Shown here in pieces: positions 18,436-26,877 of a stretch of DNA of 64,000 nt (the stretch's first letter is position 1; every line of letters starts with the position of its first letter). A program made the position numbers and the translations under genes. Below the pieces are notes generated by a model. It was not told where the DNA came from. It searched no databases and worked only from the letters and a program-made list of their open reading frames with translations. Origin of the DNA: Hormoscilla sp. GUM202 (GTDB taxonomy: Bacteria > Cyanobacteriota > Cyanobacteriia > Cyanobacteriales > Desertifilaceae); assembly GCA_005518205.2 (NCBI GenBank), contig RFFC02000013.1, positions 119,603-183,602 of the forward strand. Direction: 5' to 3'.

Positions 18436-18579
18436 GGTGGGCCGCAGCCCACCTTACGTTTAATCTTCTCAATTTACCATTTCCAATATCGTTAACATTT
18501 TCACAATTGCTCATGAGTAGTGCTCTCGTATCGACAGCTTTAATTCCGACCTTGCTGTTATTTGTGGGTTTGTTTTTCT

Positions 18580-19993
18580 GGCTCTTCGGTACTTGGGTTG
18601 CTAAACTATTGCTAATTTTGAAAAGCTAATAAACATCTTAGCTCAAAATTTTCTATGTTACGAAAACAAAATCCGCACCGTTTAACTAACTTAATTTTTT
18701 GGTTAATACCTTCAACAATGCCATTAGTTGTTTTTTGCTCAAAATCTGCTGTTATCTCCACTAACCAGCGACGGATTGTTCCTTGACTTTTGGGAAATAA
18801 TTCTGCTGATTGTTTCAACCATTCTGCTAAATTCAATAAGCCATCAAACCAATTTATGCTCTCTTCAAATACTTTCCTAAAATTTTCTTTTAATTCATGC
18901 ATCTTTTGCAGCTTCGGGAATTCTTTATTGACTTCTTCTAATTGGCTTTTTTGAGCTTCATTTAAATCATCGGAATTAGCAAGAAGGACATATTTACTGT
19001 GATGAAGCACCTTGAGTTTTGCAGTTTTTTTCTTCTTATCATCCATGTTATTAACTTCTTTTTTTGTTTGCTTACGACCATTGTCTAATTCTTCTTGAAC
19101 CTGGTTCATTACATGAAATCTATCAGCTACTACCTCGGCGTGAGGCATTAATTTTTCTACCAAAGTTTTATAGGGACGCCATAAATCAATGCTAACCTCT
19201 TCTATGCCTGATAACACGTCTATTCCCCAAGATAGCAACACTTTTTCAATGGCTTCTTGGGTTCGATCGGGGACTAAAGCTAGAAGTTGACTATTGTCCA
19301 AATCTACTAATACCGCACAATAATTACCTTGTCCTTTTATCAGGCTAATTTCATCAATCCCCAATCGTTTTAAGTCTTGAGGTTTTTGACCTACCAAACT
19401 TTTTTTTAAATCTTTTAACATAGTTTCAATTTCTGACTCACTTACCCCGGTTCTTTCGGCAACACTTTTAATATTACTATGTTTTACCTGATTCAATATA
19501 TCGTCGGCAAGTCTTTTAGTATAGTTGCGTTTTGGTTCACAAAAATCCAAAGGCTCACTAAAAATTTTTAAACAATTTTCACATTTCATTTTTCGTTTAT
19601 TTACCTGTAAATAAACATTTTGACCATTCATAGGCAAGTCTTTAATTAGATGTGAATAATAGGAGTGAATTTTCTGACTCATTTGACCGCAATGAGGGCA
19701 GGCTACTTCTGAAGTTAAACTCGCTACGGAGAGGATTTTTCCTAGAGATGTATCTTGTACGAAATGAGTAACTTTAACATCTGGGATGTTCAGAAAATCT
19801 GTTAGTAGTTTGAGTTGTCCTTTTGAAGCCATGATAATTTTACCTCAGTTTTCACTTTGTCCTCAATTTCAGTAAAGCATTAAAAATGCCAGAAGTCAAG
19901 TACAGCAATATGTTTACTCTTCAAGTATAACAATTTTAGTTTAATTTGACGAGTATTTATTTGATAGTTTAGCAACTCAGGTACCGAAGAGCC
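18580..19993 (-). mobile_element. ISL3-family insertion sequence
   Basis: A 1414-bp element with terminal inverted repeats GGCTCTTCGGTACTTGGGTT (left) and GGCTCTTCGGTACCTGAGTT (right, reverse complement). It is flanked by an exact 8-bp duplication GTTTTTCT at 18572-18579 and 19994-20001. It carries one transposase gene on the minus strand. Both ends and the target duplication are intact, indicating a fairly recent insertion. Confidence 0.95.
18612..19832 (-). CDS. ISL3-family transposase
   Basis: A 406-residue transposase. The N-terminal zinc-binding region is CPHCGQMSQKIHSYYSHLIKDLP with a second pair in MKCENCLKIF. A helix-turn-helix follows (SVAERTGVSESEIETML). The DDE catalytic domain has LGIDEISLIKGQGNYCAVLVDL, IDLWRPYKTLVEKLMPHAEVVADRFHVMNQV and the C-terminal TNGIVEGINQKIKLVKRCGFCFRN. 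The frame is uninterrupted, so it may be active. Confidence 0.93.
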   Translation of the reverse strand: MASKGQLKLLTDFLNIPDVKVTHFVQDTSLGKILSVASLTSEVACPHCGQMSQKIHSYYSHLIKDLPMNGQNVYLQVNKRKMKCENCLKIFSEPLDFCEPKRNYTKRLADDILNQVKHSNIKSVAERTGVSESEIETMLKDLKKSLVGQKPQDLKRLGIDEISLIKGQGNYCAVLVDLDNSQLLALVPDRTQEAIEKVLLSWGIDVLSGIEEVSIDLWRPYKTLVEKLMPHAEVVADRFHVMNQVQEELDNGRKQTKKEVNNMDDKKKKTAKLKVLHHSKYVLLANSDDLNEAQKSQLEEVNKEFPKLQKMHELKENFRKVFEESINWFDGLLNLAEWLKQSAELFPKSQGTIRRWLVEITADFEQKTTNGIVEGINQKIKLVKRCGFCFRNIENFELRCLLAFQN

Positions 19994-20525
19994 GTTTTTC
20001 TTTATCAAAGCCTCAGTCAAAGACCGAACCGAAAAAATAACCCTAGCAGCAGCATCCGACCAAATGCTAAATCAATTGGAGGAATATTTTACCCAGCGGG
20101 CATACCGCGTCACAGCACGAGACAGCACCAATAAGAGAGTAATATTTGAAGGGTTTGTCCGCCCCAGTCTGTTTCTGGCTATCTTCCTCACCCTGTTAGC
20201 CGCAGTTGGCATTCTTTGCGGCAGTCTGATTTTGTATATCGTCTTTCCCCAGTGGAATTTAGTTTGGTTTTGCTTGGTATTATTATCGCCAGTTGCCGGG
20301 ATTTTTTACTGGCAAAAAGCGGGACGACCCGAGCAAGTGTCCCTGGCAATCGAAACCCAACCAGATGCAGAATCACAGCAGCTTCATAGCTCGATTACGA
20401 TCACCGCCCATCGGGACGAACTGGCCCAGTTGCAAAAAGTTTTCCCTTTGTCAAAGCTGGAAACACCAATTAATTCACCTGCCCAACCTTAACTTTCTCT
20501 GACAAAATCTTAACTGATAGATAGT

Positions 20526-20558
20526 AGAAACCAGGTTTTTCAGAAAAACCTGGTTTCT
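20526..20558. terminator. Perfect hairpin between convergent genes
   Basis: AGAAACCAGGTTTTTC (20526-20541) and its exact complement (20543-20558) form a 16-bp stem around one central base, between the convergent ends of the complex C gene and the DUF3155 gene. It probably acts as a bidirectional terminator. Similar AGAAACC(C/A)GG palindromes recur at 28950, 35945 and 58449. Confidence 0.6.
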
Positions 20559-20574
20559 GGGTTGAGGACAATTA

Positions 20575-20985
20575 CTATTGACTGTGGACGGAGATCGGGG
20601 GGTTCTGGGCTTCGGGGTGAGGGACGTTCGGCACGATCTCAGTCGAGCCGCTCAACCGAACGGCAGCCTGGGCTTTAATTGCTGCGGATGCCGCAATTTG
20701 AGCCTTTTGTTCTGCCTCTTTCAGACTGGGAAACAGAAAATGATTTTCCTCAACGTACTGAGCTCCAAATAGTCCTTTTTCCGCCCAGAAGTACCGATCG
20801 GTAGTATGCTCATTTCGCTTGACTAGCAGTAAAGCTGGTGGCACAATGCCTTGAGCACGAATATACTTACGAGCCGCTGTCACGGGTTTATCTTCACCAG
20901 TTTCGATGTGATAGTGAGCAACTTGCTCAAGAATTCGACGCCCTTCTAGGCGACGACGACTTTTACGCTTGCGTCTCCTGGCCAA
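20575..20985 (-). CDS. DUF3155 protein
   Basis: A 136-residue protein conserved in cyanobacteria. It has a basic N-terminus (MARRRKRKSRRRLEGRRILE), then KPVTAARKYIRAQGI, LLLVKRNEHTTDRYFWAEKG and GAQYVEENHFLFPSL, followed by a variable tail. The function is unknown; the basic start suggests nucleic-acid contact, which is inference only. An RBS-like GGAGGTAAG precedes the ATG. Confidence 0.85.
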   Translation of the reverse strand: MARRRKRKSRRRLEGRRILEQVAHYHIETGEDKPVTAARKYIRAQGIVPPALLLVKRNEHTTDRYFWAEKGLFGAQYVEENHFLFPSLKEAEQKAQIAASAAIKAQAAVRLSGSTEIVPNVPHPEAQNPPISVHSQ

Positions 20986-21431
20986 TCTAGCTTACCTCCT
21001 TTTTCTGCGGACTCTGTAGTTAGCACTACCAAATCCCGAACAATTCTATCTAATCTAACTTAAAACATCAACGGTGCTTAAAATAGCTTAACAAAAAAGC
21101 CTTCCGAGCCAGGTGGTAAGCGGATGTAGGGGCAATCTTTCCCTGGAATAAGATCTAAAAAGTAAAGAAAAGTATAAAATATGTAACAGTAGAGATGCCG
21201 ATAACAATAGTCCGGACCGTTTTGGCTGTACGTAGCTGCAAGCCTTGCAGCGTCAGCCTTTGCTCGATAGAGCAATATAGGCTACGTTAGCCCTGGGGCA
21301 GACATTGAAAAAAATAAGGCGCGAAGGGCTGCAACCCTTGTGTTGTGGTCGTTCTGAGGGTCTAAAAACTGTCCGGAGTATTGCGATAAGATATAGGTTA
21401 CTCGTCACACGGTCTAGCCAGTACTGCTCCA
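20986..21431. other. Spacer without recognised gene
   Basis: The only visible structure is short inverted words near 21236-21260 (GCTGCAAGCCTTGCAGC). It should contain divergent promoters for the DUF3155 gene and the histidine kinase. No tRNA or riboswitch fold was recognised. Confidence 0.35.
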
Positions 21432-22781
21432 ATGTTGATGTCCGCCAGTTCTGAATTTGTGGCTCTATGCCGATCGCAACTAGCCCTGTTAACTCAGGGA
21501 CTGGGGGCTTCTGTGGGGGTTGTCTACTTGACAGAAAAGCTAGTAGAAGACGCCCAGACAAAGCTAATCCCAATCGTAGCATACCCAGAGATGGCTGCGG
21601 TTTGGCAGTCCAATCGGGCTCAGGTGCTGTTACCGCCTGGGGCGGGTACGGTGGAAATAATGCCTCGATCTGCGAGGGGTAGTACGAGTAGCCCGCCCCG
21701 AGTACATCGAAAGCTGCCGTCGGCAACAGGGGCTGAGACCAGAACGGGATCTGCTGGCTATAATGAGCAGGAGTTAATAGAGGAGGATCTCTTGCCAGAA
21801 CACCAGTTGGTGTTGCCCCTGATGCATGAAGGGGCAGTGATGGGGTTACTGGTGACGGCGCGATCGGACAGAGTTTGGAATCAGAGGGAACAAAAGCAGA
21901 TCGCCCAGATTGCTAATACTGTAGCACTTGCCTGTATTTTAGACCAACGCTACCAATGGTTAAAAGAACAAGGGCTCCAATCTCGACTGACGATGGCTCA
22001 GCAACAAGATGTTTTGGACAATCTGTTGCATCAGTTCCGAAATCCTCTGACGGCCCTGCGCACCTTTGGCAAGCTGCTGCTGAAGCGACTGTTACCAGAA
22101 GATAGCAATCGCACGGTGGCCCAGAGTATTGTCCGGGAAAGCGATCGCCTGCAAGAATTGCTGCAACAGTTCGACGCGGCCCTGGATATAGTAGACATGG
22201 AAACAGATGACGTGCTAGATTCCGAAGCTCAAAAGGAGGCAAGGCCAGTCGGATTACTGCCAGCGTCTAATTCCTTGGGGAGCAGGGATTTAACTCTGGA
22301 ATCTTACTCCGTGGCCGCAATACTAGCACCGCTACTCGCTTCGGCAGAGGCGATCGCCCAGGAACGCCAGCTAGGTTTACATGTGGAAATACCCCAGGAA
22401 ATGCCGCCAGTGCAAGCAGATATCCAGGGGTTGCGAGAAGTGTTAAGCAATATAATTGATAATGCCTTGAAATATACACCAGCAGGAGGAGAGCTGTACG
22501 TTCAGGTAGGAGTACAGCCTCAAGGTGACAAGGTGTTAATTGCTGTGAGTGACACCGGTCCGGGCATTCCCCCCGAAGACCGTCCCCACGTGTTCGAGCG
22601 CAATTATCGGGGAGTGCAGGGGGAAACAGAGATATTTGGTACGGGTTTGGGATTGGCGATCGCCTCTGAGTTAGTCTCCCAAATGCAGGGTGAAATCCAA
22701 GTGTTCTCCCCAGCACTGTACCCAGAAAGAAGCGATCGGGGAACTACCTTTATCGTCTGGTTGCCGATGTCCGCGCGGTGA
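21432..22781 (+). CDS. GAF-domain sensor histidine kinase (Hik2-like)
   Basis: 449-residue soluble histidine kinase. An N-terminal GAF domain (SEFVALCRSQLALLTQGLGAS..., PEHQLVLPLMHEGAVMGLL) is followed by a H-box region DNLLHQFRNPLTALRTFGKL with the phospho-accepting histidine, the N-box VLSNIIDNALKYTP, G1 VSDTGPGIPPEDR and G2 GTGLGLAIASEL. The architecture and the H-box resemble cyanobacterial Hik2/chloroplast sensor kinase. The assignment as Hik2 is inference. No response regulator is adjacent. The GAF domain contains a less conserved basic linker (PRSARGSTSSPPRVHRKLPS). Confidence 0.82.
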   Translation: MLMSASSEFVALCRSQLALLTQGLGASVGVVYLTEKLVEDAQTKLIPIVAYPEMAAVWQSNRAQVLLPPGAGTVEIMPRSARGSTSSPPRVHRKLPSATGAETRTGSAGYNEQELIEEDLLPEHQLVLPLMHEGAVMGLLVTARSDRVWNQREQKQIAQIANTVALACILDQRYQWLKEQGLQSRLTMAQQQDVLDNLLHQFRNPLTALRTFGKLLLKRLLPEDSNRTVAQSIVRESDRLQELLQQFDAALDIVDMETDDVLDSEAQKEARPVGLLPASNSLGSRDLTLESYSVAAILAPLLASAEAIAQERQLGLHVEIPQEMPPVQADIQGLREVLSNIIDNALKYTPAGGELYVQVGVQPQGDKVLIAVSDTGPGIPPEDRPHVFERNYRGVQGETEIFGTGLGLAIASELVSQMQGEIQVFSPALYPERSDRGTTFIVWLPMSAR

Positions 22782-22801
22782 TAGCTATCACAAGGGGCTC
22801 C

Positions 22802-23512
22802 TCAAAGCTGAGTATTCGGTCCGCCAGCTCGGGCGCGGCGGCGAGTGCGATCGATCACGATATCACGGTTGAGTTTGAGAGCCAGATCTGTTTCGGGGTT
22901 AATAGCAATCATATCGACTTTGTTTTTACCCAACAGTGCGCCAGCTATTCCCCCTAAAACCGCACCAATGATCGGTTCTTCAACGTCAATCTTGCCAGTA
23001 ATCTCAGCAATAATTGCCGCAGCGGCCCCTCCGATCAATGCCCCTTCAATGACGGAATCAGCATCAACGCCCCGACTCACGGTTTCGGTTTCGGTGACGA
23101 TTTGAGAAGAAGCATCAAGATCCACCCGCTTGCCACGGGGTGTCACGATCTCCTGAGAAACAAACTGAATGCCATCCAGAGCAGGTACCAGTTCGCCGCT
23201 AATTTGGCTGCCGCCAGGAATCAAGCGTTTTCCATTCCTGGAGACAACATCTTCCGAGACTATCAATGTCAGTTCCATTGTCTCGTCCGGGGCCAGGAGA
23301 ATTTTTTCCGCCTCCTCGTGCTTGACAGGGATTAAAATCCCCGCTGGGATGACCCAATCGTTACGGTTTTCGGGATATCGCTGAGCCTGGATAACAGCAG
23401 GAGAATTTTTCTCTTCTGAGGTAGATGCCATCAGGGGTGTAGCAGCCGCAGCGGTCATTGACAAGGCCAGGAGTGCAGCGGTTCCCGATTTCCATTGATT
23501 AGAATTGAACAT
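22802..23512 (-). CDS. Exported protein, TrbI-like
   Basis: A 236-residue protein with an N-terminal signal sequence (KSGTAALLALSMTAAAATPLMA). The middle region contains VIPAGILIPVKHEEAEKILL and RLIPGGSQISGELVPA, which resembles the TrbI/VirB10 barrel found in cyanobacterial proteins annotated as conjugal transfer protein TrbI. A glycine-zipper hydrophobic segment follows (GALIGGAAAAIIAEI, then GAVLGGIAGALLG). No other conjugation gene is nearby, so transfer function is doubtful; an envelope role is more likely. Confidence 0.55.
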   Translation of the reverse strand: MFNSNQWKSGTAALLALSMTAAAATPLMASTSEEKNSPAVIQAQRYPENRNDWVIPAGILIPVKHEEAEKILLAPDETMELTLIVSEDVVSRNGKRLIPGGSQISGELVPALDGIQFVSQEIVTPRGKRVDLDASSQIVTETETVSRGVDADSVIEGALIGGAAAAIIAEITGKIDVEEPIIGAVLGGIAGALLGKNKVDMIAINPETDLALKLNRDIVIDRTRRRARAGGPNTQL

Positions 23513-23641
23513 GATAAATTACCCAAAAACATATCGTTCACACCTCGTAGACCTGAGCCGGGCGCAGATGTTCCTCTGGGGGATGAAAATCTATCTGGCA
23601 AGTTTATGTAGGGTGGGCACCCGCCCACTATCTACTACTTA

Positions 23642-24669
23642 ACCTAAGTTGCGACCTATTTAAAAAAATATGAATTACCCACTTAGACTTTACAGATATT
23701 TTGAGGGTTTTAGTAGCCCTCGATACAAAATTATATTTTTATTGTGCTATGCGGCGGGTTGGCTGTTTAGAGGTTATAATGTACTAAAATAACAGTTAAT
23801 TGCTGGTTCTGTAGATTATGGAAGATATGATTACAACAATTTTTGTTCTTTGCGACGAGCTCCTAAAAGCTTTGAATATAAAAGAAGATCCACAAGTAAA
23901 AATGAACAATGCAGAGGTGATGACGGTAGGATTGGTTGCTGCATATTTTTTTGTCGGACACGCTTCGCTACGAGCGCTCTTGTCAATTTATGGTGGAACA
24001 CAATTATCTAAAAAATCTGTTAAGTAAAAGTAGATTCAATCGGAGATTACATAATATAGGCGAACCAATTTGGATGCTTTTATTCCAAGTCAGAGCGCAA
24101 ACATTTAAACAGCTCAATCCAGGTCAAGAATGTCAAGAATATATTCTTGATAGTTTCCCTGTGCCAGTCTGTGACAATATTAGGATTGATAGATGTAAAA
24201 TTTATAAGCAAGAAGAAGATCGAGGATATATTGCAAGTAAAAAACGTTATTTTTATGGATTAAGGGTTCATATGTTAGTAAACAAAAGTGGAAATCCAAT
24301 AGAATTTTATCTAGCCCCGGGTAGTTATAATGACGTTAAACTTCTGCAATCTTTTTGCTTCGATTTACCATCAAATTCTCTAGTTTATGGAGACAAAGCT
24401 TATAACGATTATCAATTAGAAGATTTACTAAAAGAGTCGGCAAATATCAAATTAAAACCTTTGCGAAAAAAGAATTCAAAAAGAAAAGAATCTCCTTGTT
24501 TTGAATATATACAACAGGTAACTAGAAAACAAGTTGAAACATGTTTTAGTCGGATAACTAATTTGTTTCCCAAGTCAATTCATGCCGTTACATCCAAAGG
24601 ATTTGAATTGAAAATAATTCTCTTTATCATCGCTTTTTGTATTCAATTTTTATAGGTCGCAACTTAAGT
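23642..24669 (+). mobile_element. IS982-family insertion sequence (decayed)
   Basis: A 1028-bp element with inverted ends ACCTAAGTTGCGACCTAT (left) and ACTTAAGTTGCGACCTAT (right, reverse complement). It is flanked by TACTTA at 23636-23641 and 24670-24675. It carries a broken transposase gene on the plus strand. Confidence 0.85.
23818..24655 (+). pseudogene. Frameshifted IS982-family transposase
   Basis: The first frame encodes MEDMITTIFVLCDELLKALN through AEVMTVGLVAAYFFVG. It then loses frame near 23955 in CG-rich DNA (ACACGCTTCGCTACGAGCGC). The rest (LSKSRFNRRLHNI, YILDSFPVPVCDNIRIDRCK, FYGLRVHMLVNKSGNP, YGDKAYNDYQLED, TRKQVETCFSRITNLFPK) is in another frame. The conserved IS982 DDE residues are present but split over frames, so the product is probably inactive. 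Confidence 0.85.
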
Positions 24670-24729
24670 TACTTACATCAATCCTAACTATTCTTTGCCA
24701 AGCACGTGTGTCATATTCTCGGCATGGTC

Positions 24730-25002
24730 TTAGTATAGCTGTAGCAGGAGCTGCTTGCAATATTGCTTGGTTAAGGGATGGGAGTCCCCCAGGAGGCCAA
24801 ATACGACCAGCATGGCTTTTCTGGCTCCATCGTTCTTATATTTGCGGCTTTTGCCCACTATGTCTAAAAATATTTTAATATTTTTTCTGGCCGTCAATTT
24901 CCGAGAATTTAAATCCCTAAAAACCTTATGGGATTGGGCTTTGTGCCCTGATTTTCCTGCGCGATCGCCCCGGAGCAGAAATCTAAAAATAATTTTGCAC
25001 AA
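24730..25002 (-). pseudogene. Possible C-terminal remnant of a thioredoxin-TPR (CnoX/YbbN) gene
   Basis: The minus-strand frame ends LDIVGKSRKYKNDGARKAML, then VVFGLLGDSHPLTKQYCKQL. This pattern (Asp/Glu-Gly-Ala-Arg-Lys, then LLGD-HPLT, then a terminal tyrosine) matches the last TPR helices of cyanobacterial thioredoxin-TPR proteins. The upstream sequence does not continue the family, so only the 3' end survives. The call rests on a segment of about 45 residues. Confidence 0.4.
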
Positions 25003-25084
25003 CTACTTAGCTATTAGCTAGCTAGCTATCGTTTTGGGGTAAATTTTTGTCAATTGAGTATCCTGAGTATATATGCTTAAGGCA

Positions 25085-25100
25085 TTTATGGGATGCTCCC
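25085..25100. repeat. ISKra4-type terminal end at the DUF4870 break
   Basis: TTTATGGGATGCTCCC ends at 25100, immediately followed by TATTTTTT (25101-25108), the same octamer that precedes the MITE at 17755. Its reverse complement, GGGAGCATCCCATAAATGC, is a divergent match to GGGAGCATCTCACTTTTGC at 17755. The 7346 bp between them are therefore bounded like a single insertion. Confidence 0.75.
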
Positions 25101-25108
25101 TATTTTTT

Positions 25109-25384
25109 AGCTCGACGATCGTCTCTGTCGGTATCCCGATCGCGATCCTGTTTGTCACTGAGGACTCAATAGTCAAAGCAAATGCCAAGGAATCGCTCAA
25201 TTTTCACATCAATCTTTATATTTATGCGATAATCTTTGCATTGCTGATTGCAGTGATAATTGGCATTCCACTGCTGATTATATTGGGTTTGATAAGTTGG
25301 ATAATGCCAATCATTGCCATTGTCAAGGTGCTCACAGATCCTGACACGCCTTACCGTTATCCCTTTATTTTTCGCTTGCTGTAG
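25109..25384 (+). pseudogene. DUF4870 membrane protein, 3' part
   Basis: This encodes SSTIVSVGIPIAILFVTEDS, VKANAKESLNFHINLYIYAI, two hydrophobic segments and PDTPYRYPFIFRLL. DUF4870 proteins are small integral membrane proteins of unknown function. The upstream ATG at 25073 gives a frame whose first residues come from the mobile-element end. The native start is the fragment at 17695. Confidence 0.85.
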
Positions 25385-25635
25385 CCGACTGGCCCGTCAT
25401 GCTCAAAAGTTACAACCCATTCCATTGTTTACCTTCGGCTGAAAAACTGCCTGACTCGGACGAGATACCTTTAGTTTTTGGGATGGAGAATTGAGAATGG
25501 AGAATTGAGAATTACTCTATTTTCCTTTCTTCATTCGCAATTATTACTCTTTATTGCTCAAAGGCAAAAGTGAGATGCTCCCTGCACGATAATGCTTCCT
25601 CTTCCGAGATATTCCTTTTACATCTTTTAATCATC

Positions 25636-26280
25636 ATGTGGCCAACCTGCATCAATAACCTAACTCCCTTTGAATGTACGTTAAGTCCGGAGTTACCCAA
25701 ATTTATCCGCGAAGCATTTCAGAACAACGGCATTGCTAATCTACAAGAAATGTTTATCCCCTTCCAGATTATTGCTATCCTCGGAAAATGCGGTACCGAG
25801 ACATACCTGGACTGTCCGAATCTTCCGGAATGGCACGTTGAAAATTCTCATGATTTGGACGGTCCGGCAAAATATTTTGCGGATATCGGGAACTATTACT
25901 GGTTTGATTTCGACCTTGTGGATCGAAAGAATAAATTAATGCAATTCCGCGTGGTTTTTAATGAGGGAGATGCTGACTGTAATGATGGAACGTGGGGGGC
26001 TGTTTGGGATCGCAATAGGTCAGTATTGGTAGCAAACTTGTTAAGTACGGGGGATTGTGAGGCAACCATAGAAGCCGTTTCCAAAGAATACATTGATAAT
26101 TATCAACCCCACGAAGTGTGGTTGCCGATAAAATTTGAAAATCCGGAGGAAGACCCACTCCCCTTTACAACCTATTACGCAAAAGATTTAGAACTGGAAA
26201 AGGCGATCGGACTGGCTATGAGATGGTGTATCGCTTATTCCTATGAATCGAGGTTTAATCAGTATGTTACAAATGAGTGA
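25636..26280 (+). CDS. Hypothetical protein
   Basis: A 214-residue acidic protein from the ATG at 25636 (MWPTCINNLTPFECTLSPEL); the frame is open upstream only into a mobile-element end (TGAGATGCTCCC, ending 25582). I do not recognise a family. It is rich in aromatic residues (YFADIGNYYWFDFDLV, FTTYYAKDLELEKAIGLAMR) and has no signal peptide or membrane segment. Base composition is more AT-rich than the neighbouring oxidoreductase, and it is isolated between repeat-rich spacers, which suggests acquired DNA. Confidence 0.6.
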   Translation: MWPTCINNLTPFECTLSPELPKFIREAFQNNGIANLQEMFIPFQIIAILGKCGTETYLDCPNLPEWHVENSHDLDGPAKYFADIGNYYWFDFDLVDRKNKLMQFRVVFNEGDADCNDGTWGAVWDRNRSVLVANLLSTGDCEATIEAVSKEYIDNYQPHEVWLPIKFENPEEDPLPFTTYYAKDLELEKAIGLAMRWCIAYSYESRFNQYVTNE

Positions 26281-26877
26281 GTGGAGTGGCAGTTTTCCAG
26301 GTTTTGATTTGATTTACTACGCGAAGTAGTATTGCATCAGTGCTTGCACGTAGTTAGGCGATCGGCAACTGAGATCCGCGCTCCTTGAATTAGGTTGAAA
26401 GGCCCCAGTCGTAGAGGGTATGAACCGATCGCCACTGTCAAACGTGAGTTCGTAGTTCGTAGTTCGTAGTTCGTAGTTGGGGATCTCCCGAACGCAATCA
26501 TGCGGGTTTGAGGCATTTTCAACCCGACGTGAAATCAGGGTTATCGCGGCTGTCGAACTCACGTTGTCAAGAGCGCGAACTAGAGGCAGAGCCTCTAGAA
26601 TAGCATTGCCAGCCTGAGACTGGGAACGAGGGTAAAAATTGAGATGCACCCTCCCACTGTCGAGCCAGATTAGATAATTTATTAGCAGGAGAACGGATAA
26701 AAGGAACCTGCGGTAGCCAGTTAGGAAAAAGTATCCTGGGAGTAGTTGGGAAAACCTGATTGTATCATGGCGGCTGGGAGTCGGAAGATGGACGATCGGG
26801 AAATTGGCTCAAAACTTAGGACAGATGCGTCTCAAATATAGCAAAACTAGAACATAGAAGTATAACCCAAGAAGAAC
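26281..26877. other. Repeat-rich spacer upstream of the FAD oxidoreductase
   Basis: It contains four direct copies of the 9-bp word GTTCGTAGT (about 26448-26480), AGAGGCAGAGCCTCT (26582-26596), and a solo mobile-element end TTGAGATGCACCC finishing at 26651. Short minus-strand frames here are made of repeats. The oxidoreductase promoter must lie at about 26700-26870. Confidence 0.5.

Larger units (their letters stand above)
18513..20492 (+). pseudogene. Complex C subunit B assembly protein, split by an IS
   Basis: The 5' part (18513-18579) encodes MSSALVSTALIPTLLLFVGL. The 3' part (20002-20492) encodes IKASVKDRTEKITLAASDQM..., then QRAYRVTARDSTNKRVIFEGFVRPSLFLAIF. Removing the IS and one copy of the 8-bp duplication restores a continuous 185-residue frame (GLFFFIKASVKD). 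The intact family is annotated as cofactor assembly of complex C subunit B, related to plastid CCB proteins that attach haem c to cytochrome b6. An internal ATG at 20064 could still give a 142-residue fragment lacking the first membrane segment. Confidence 0.85.
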
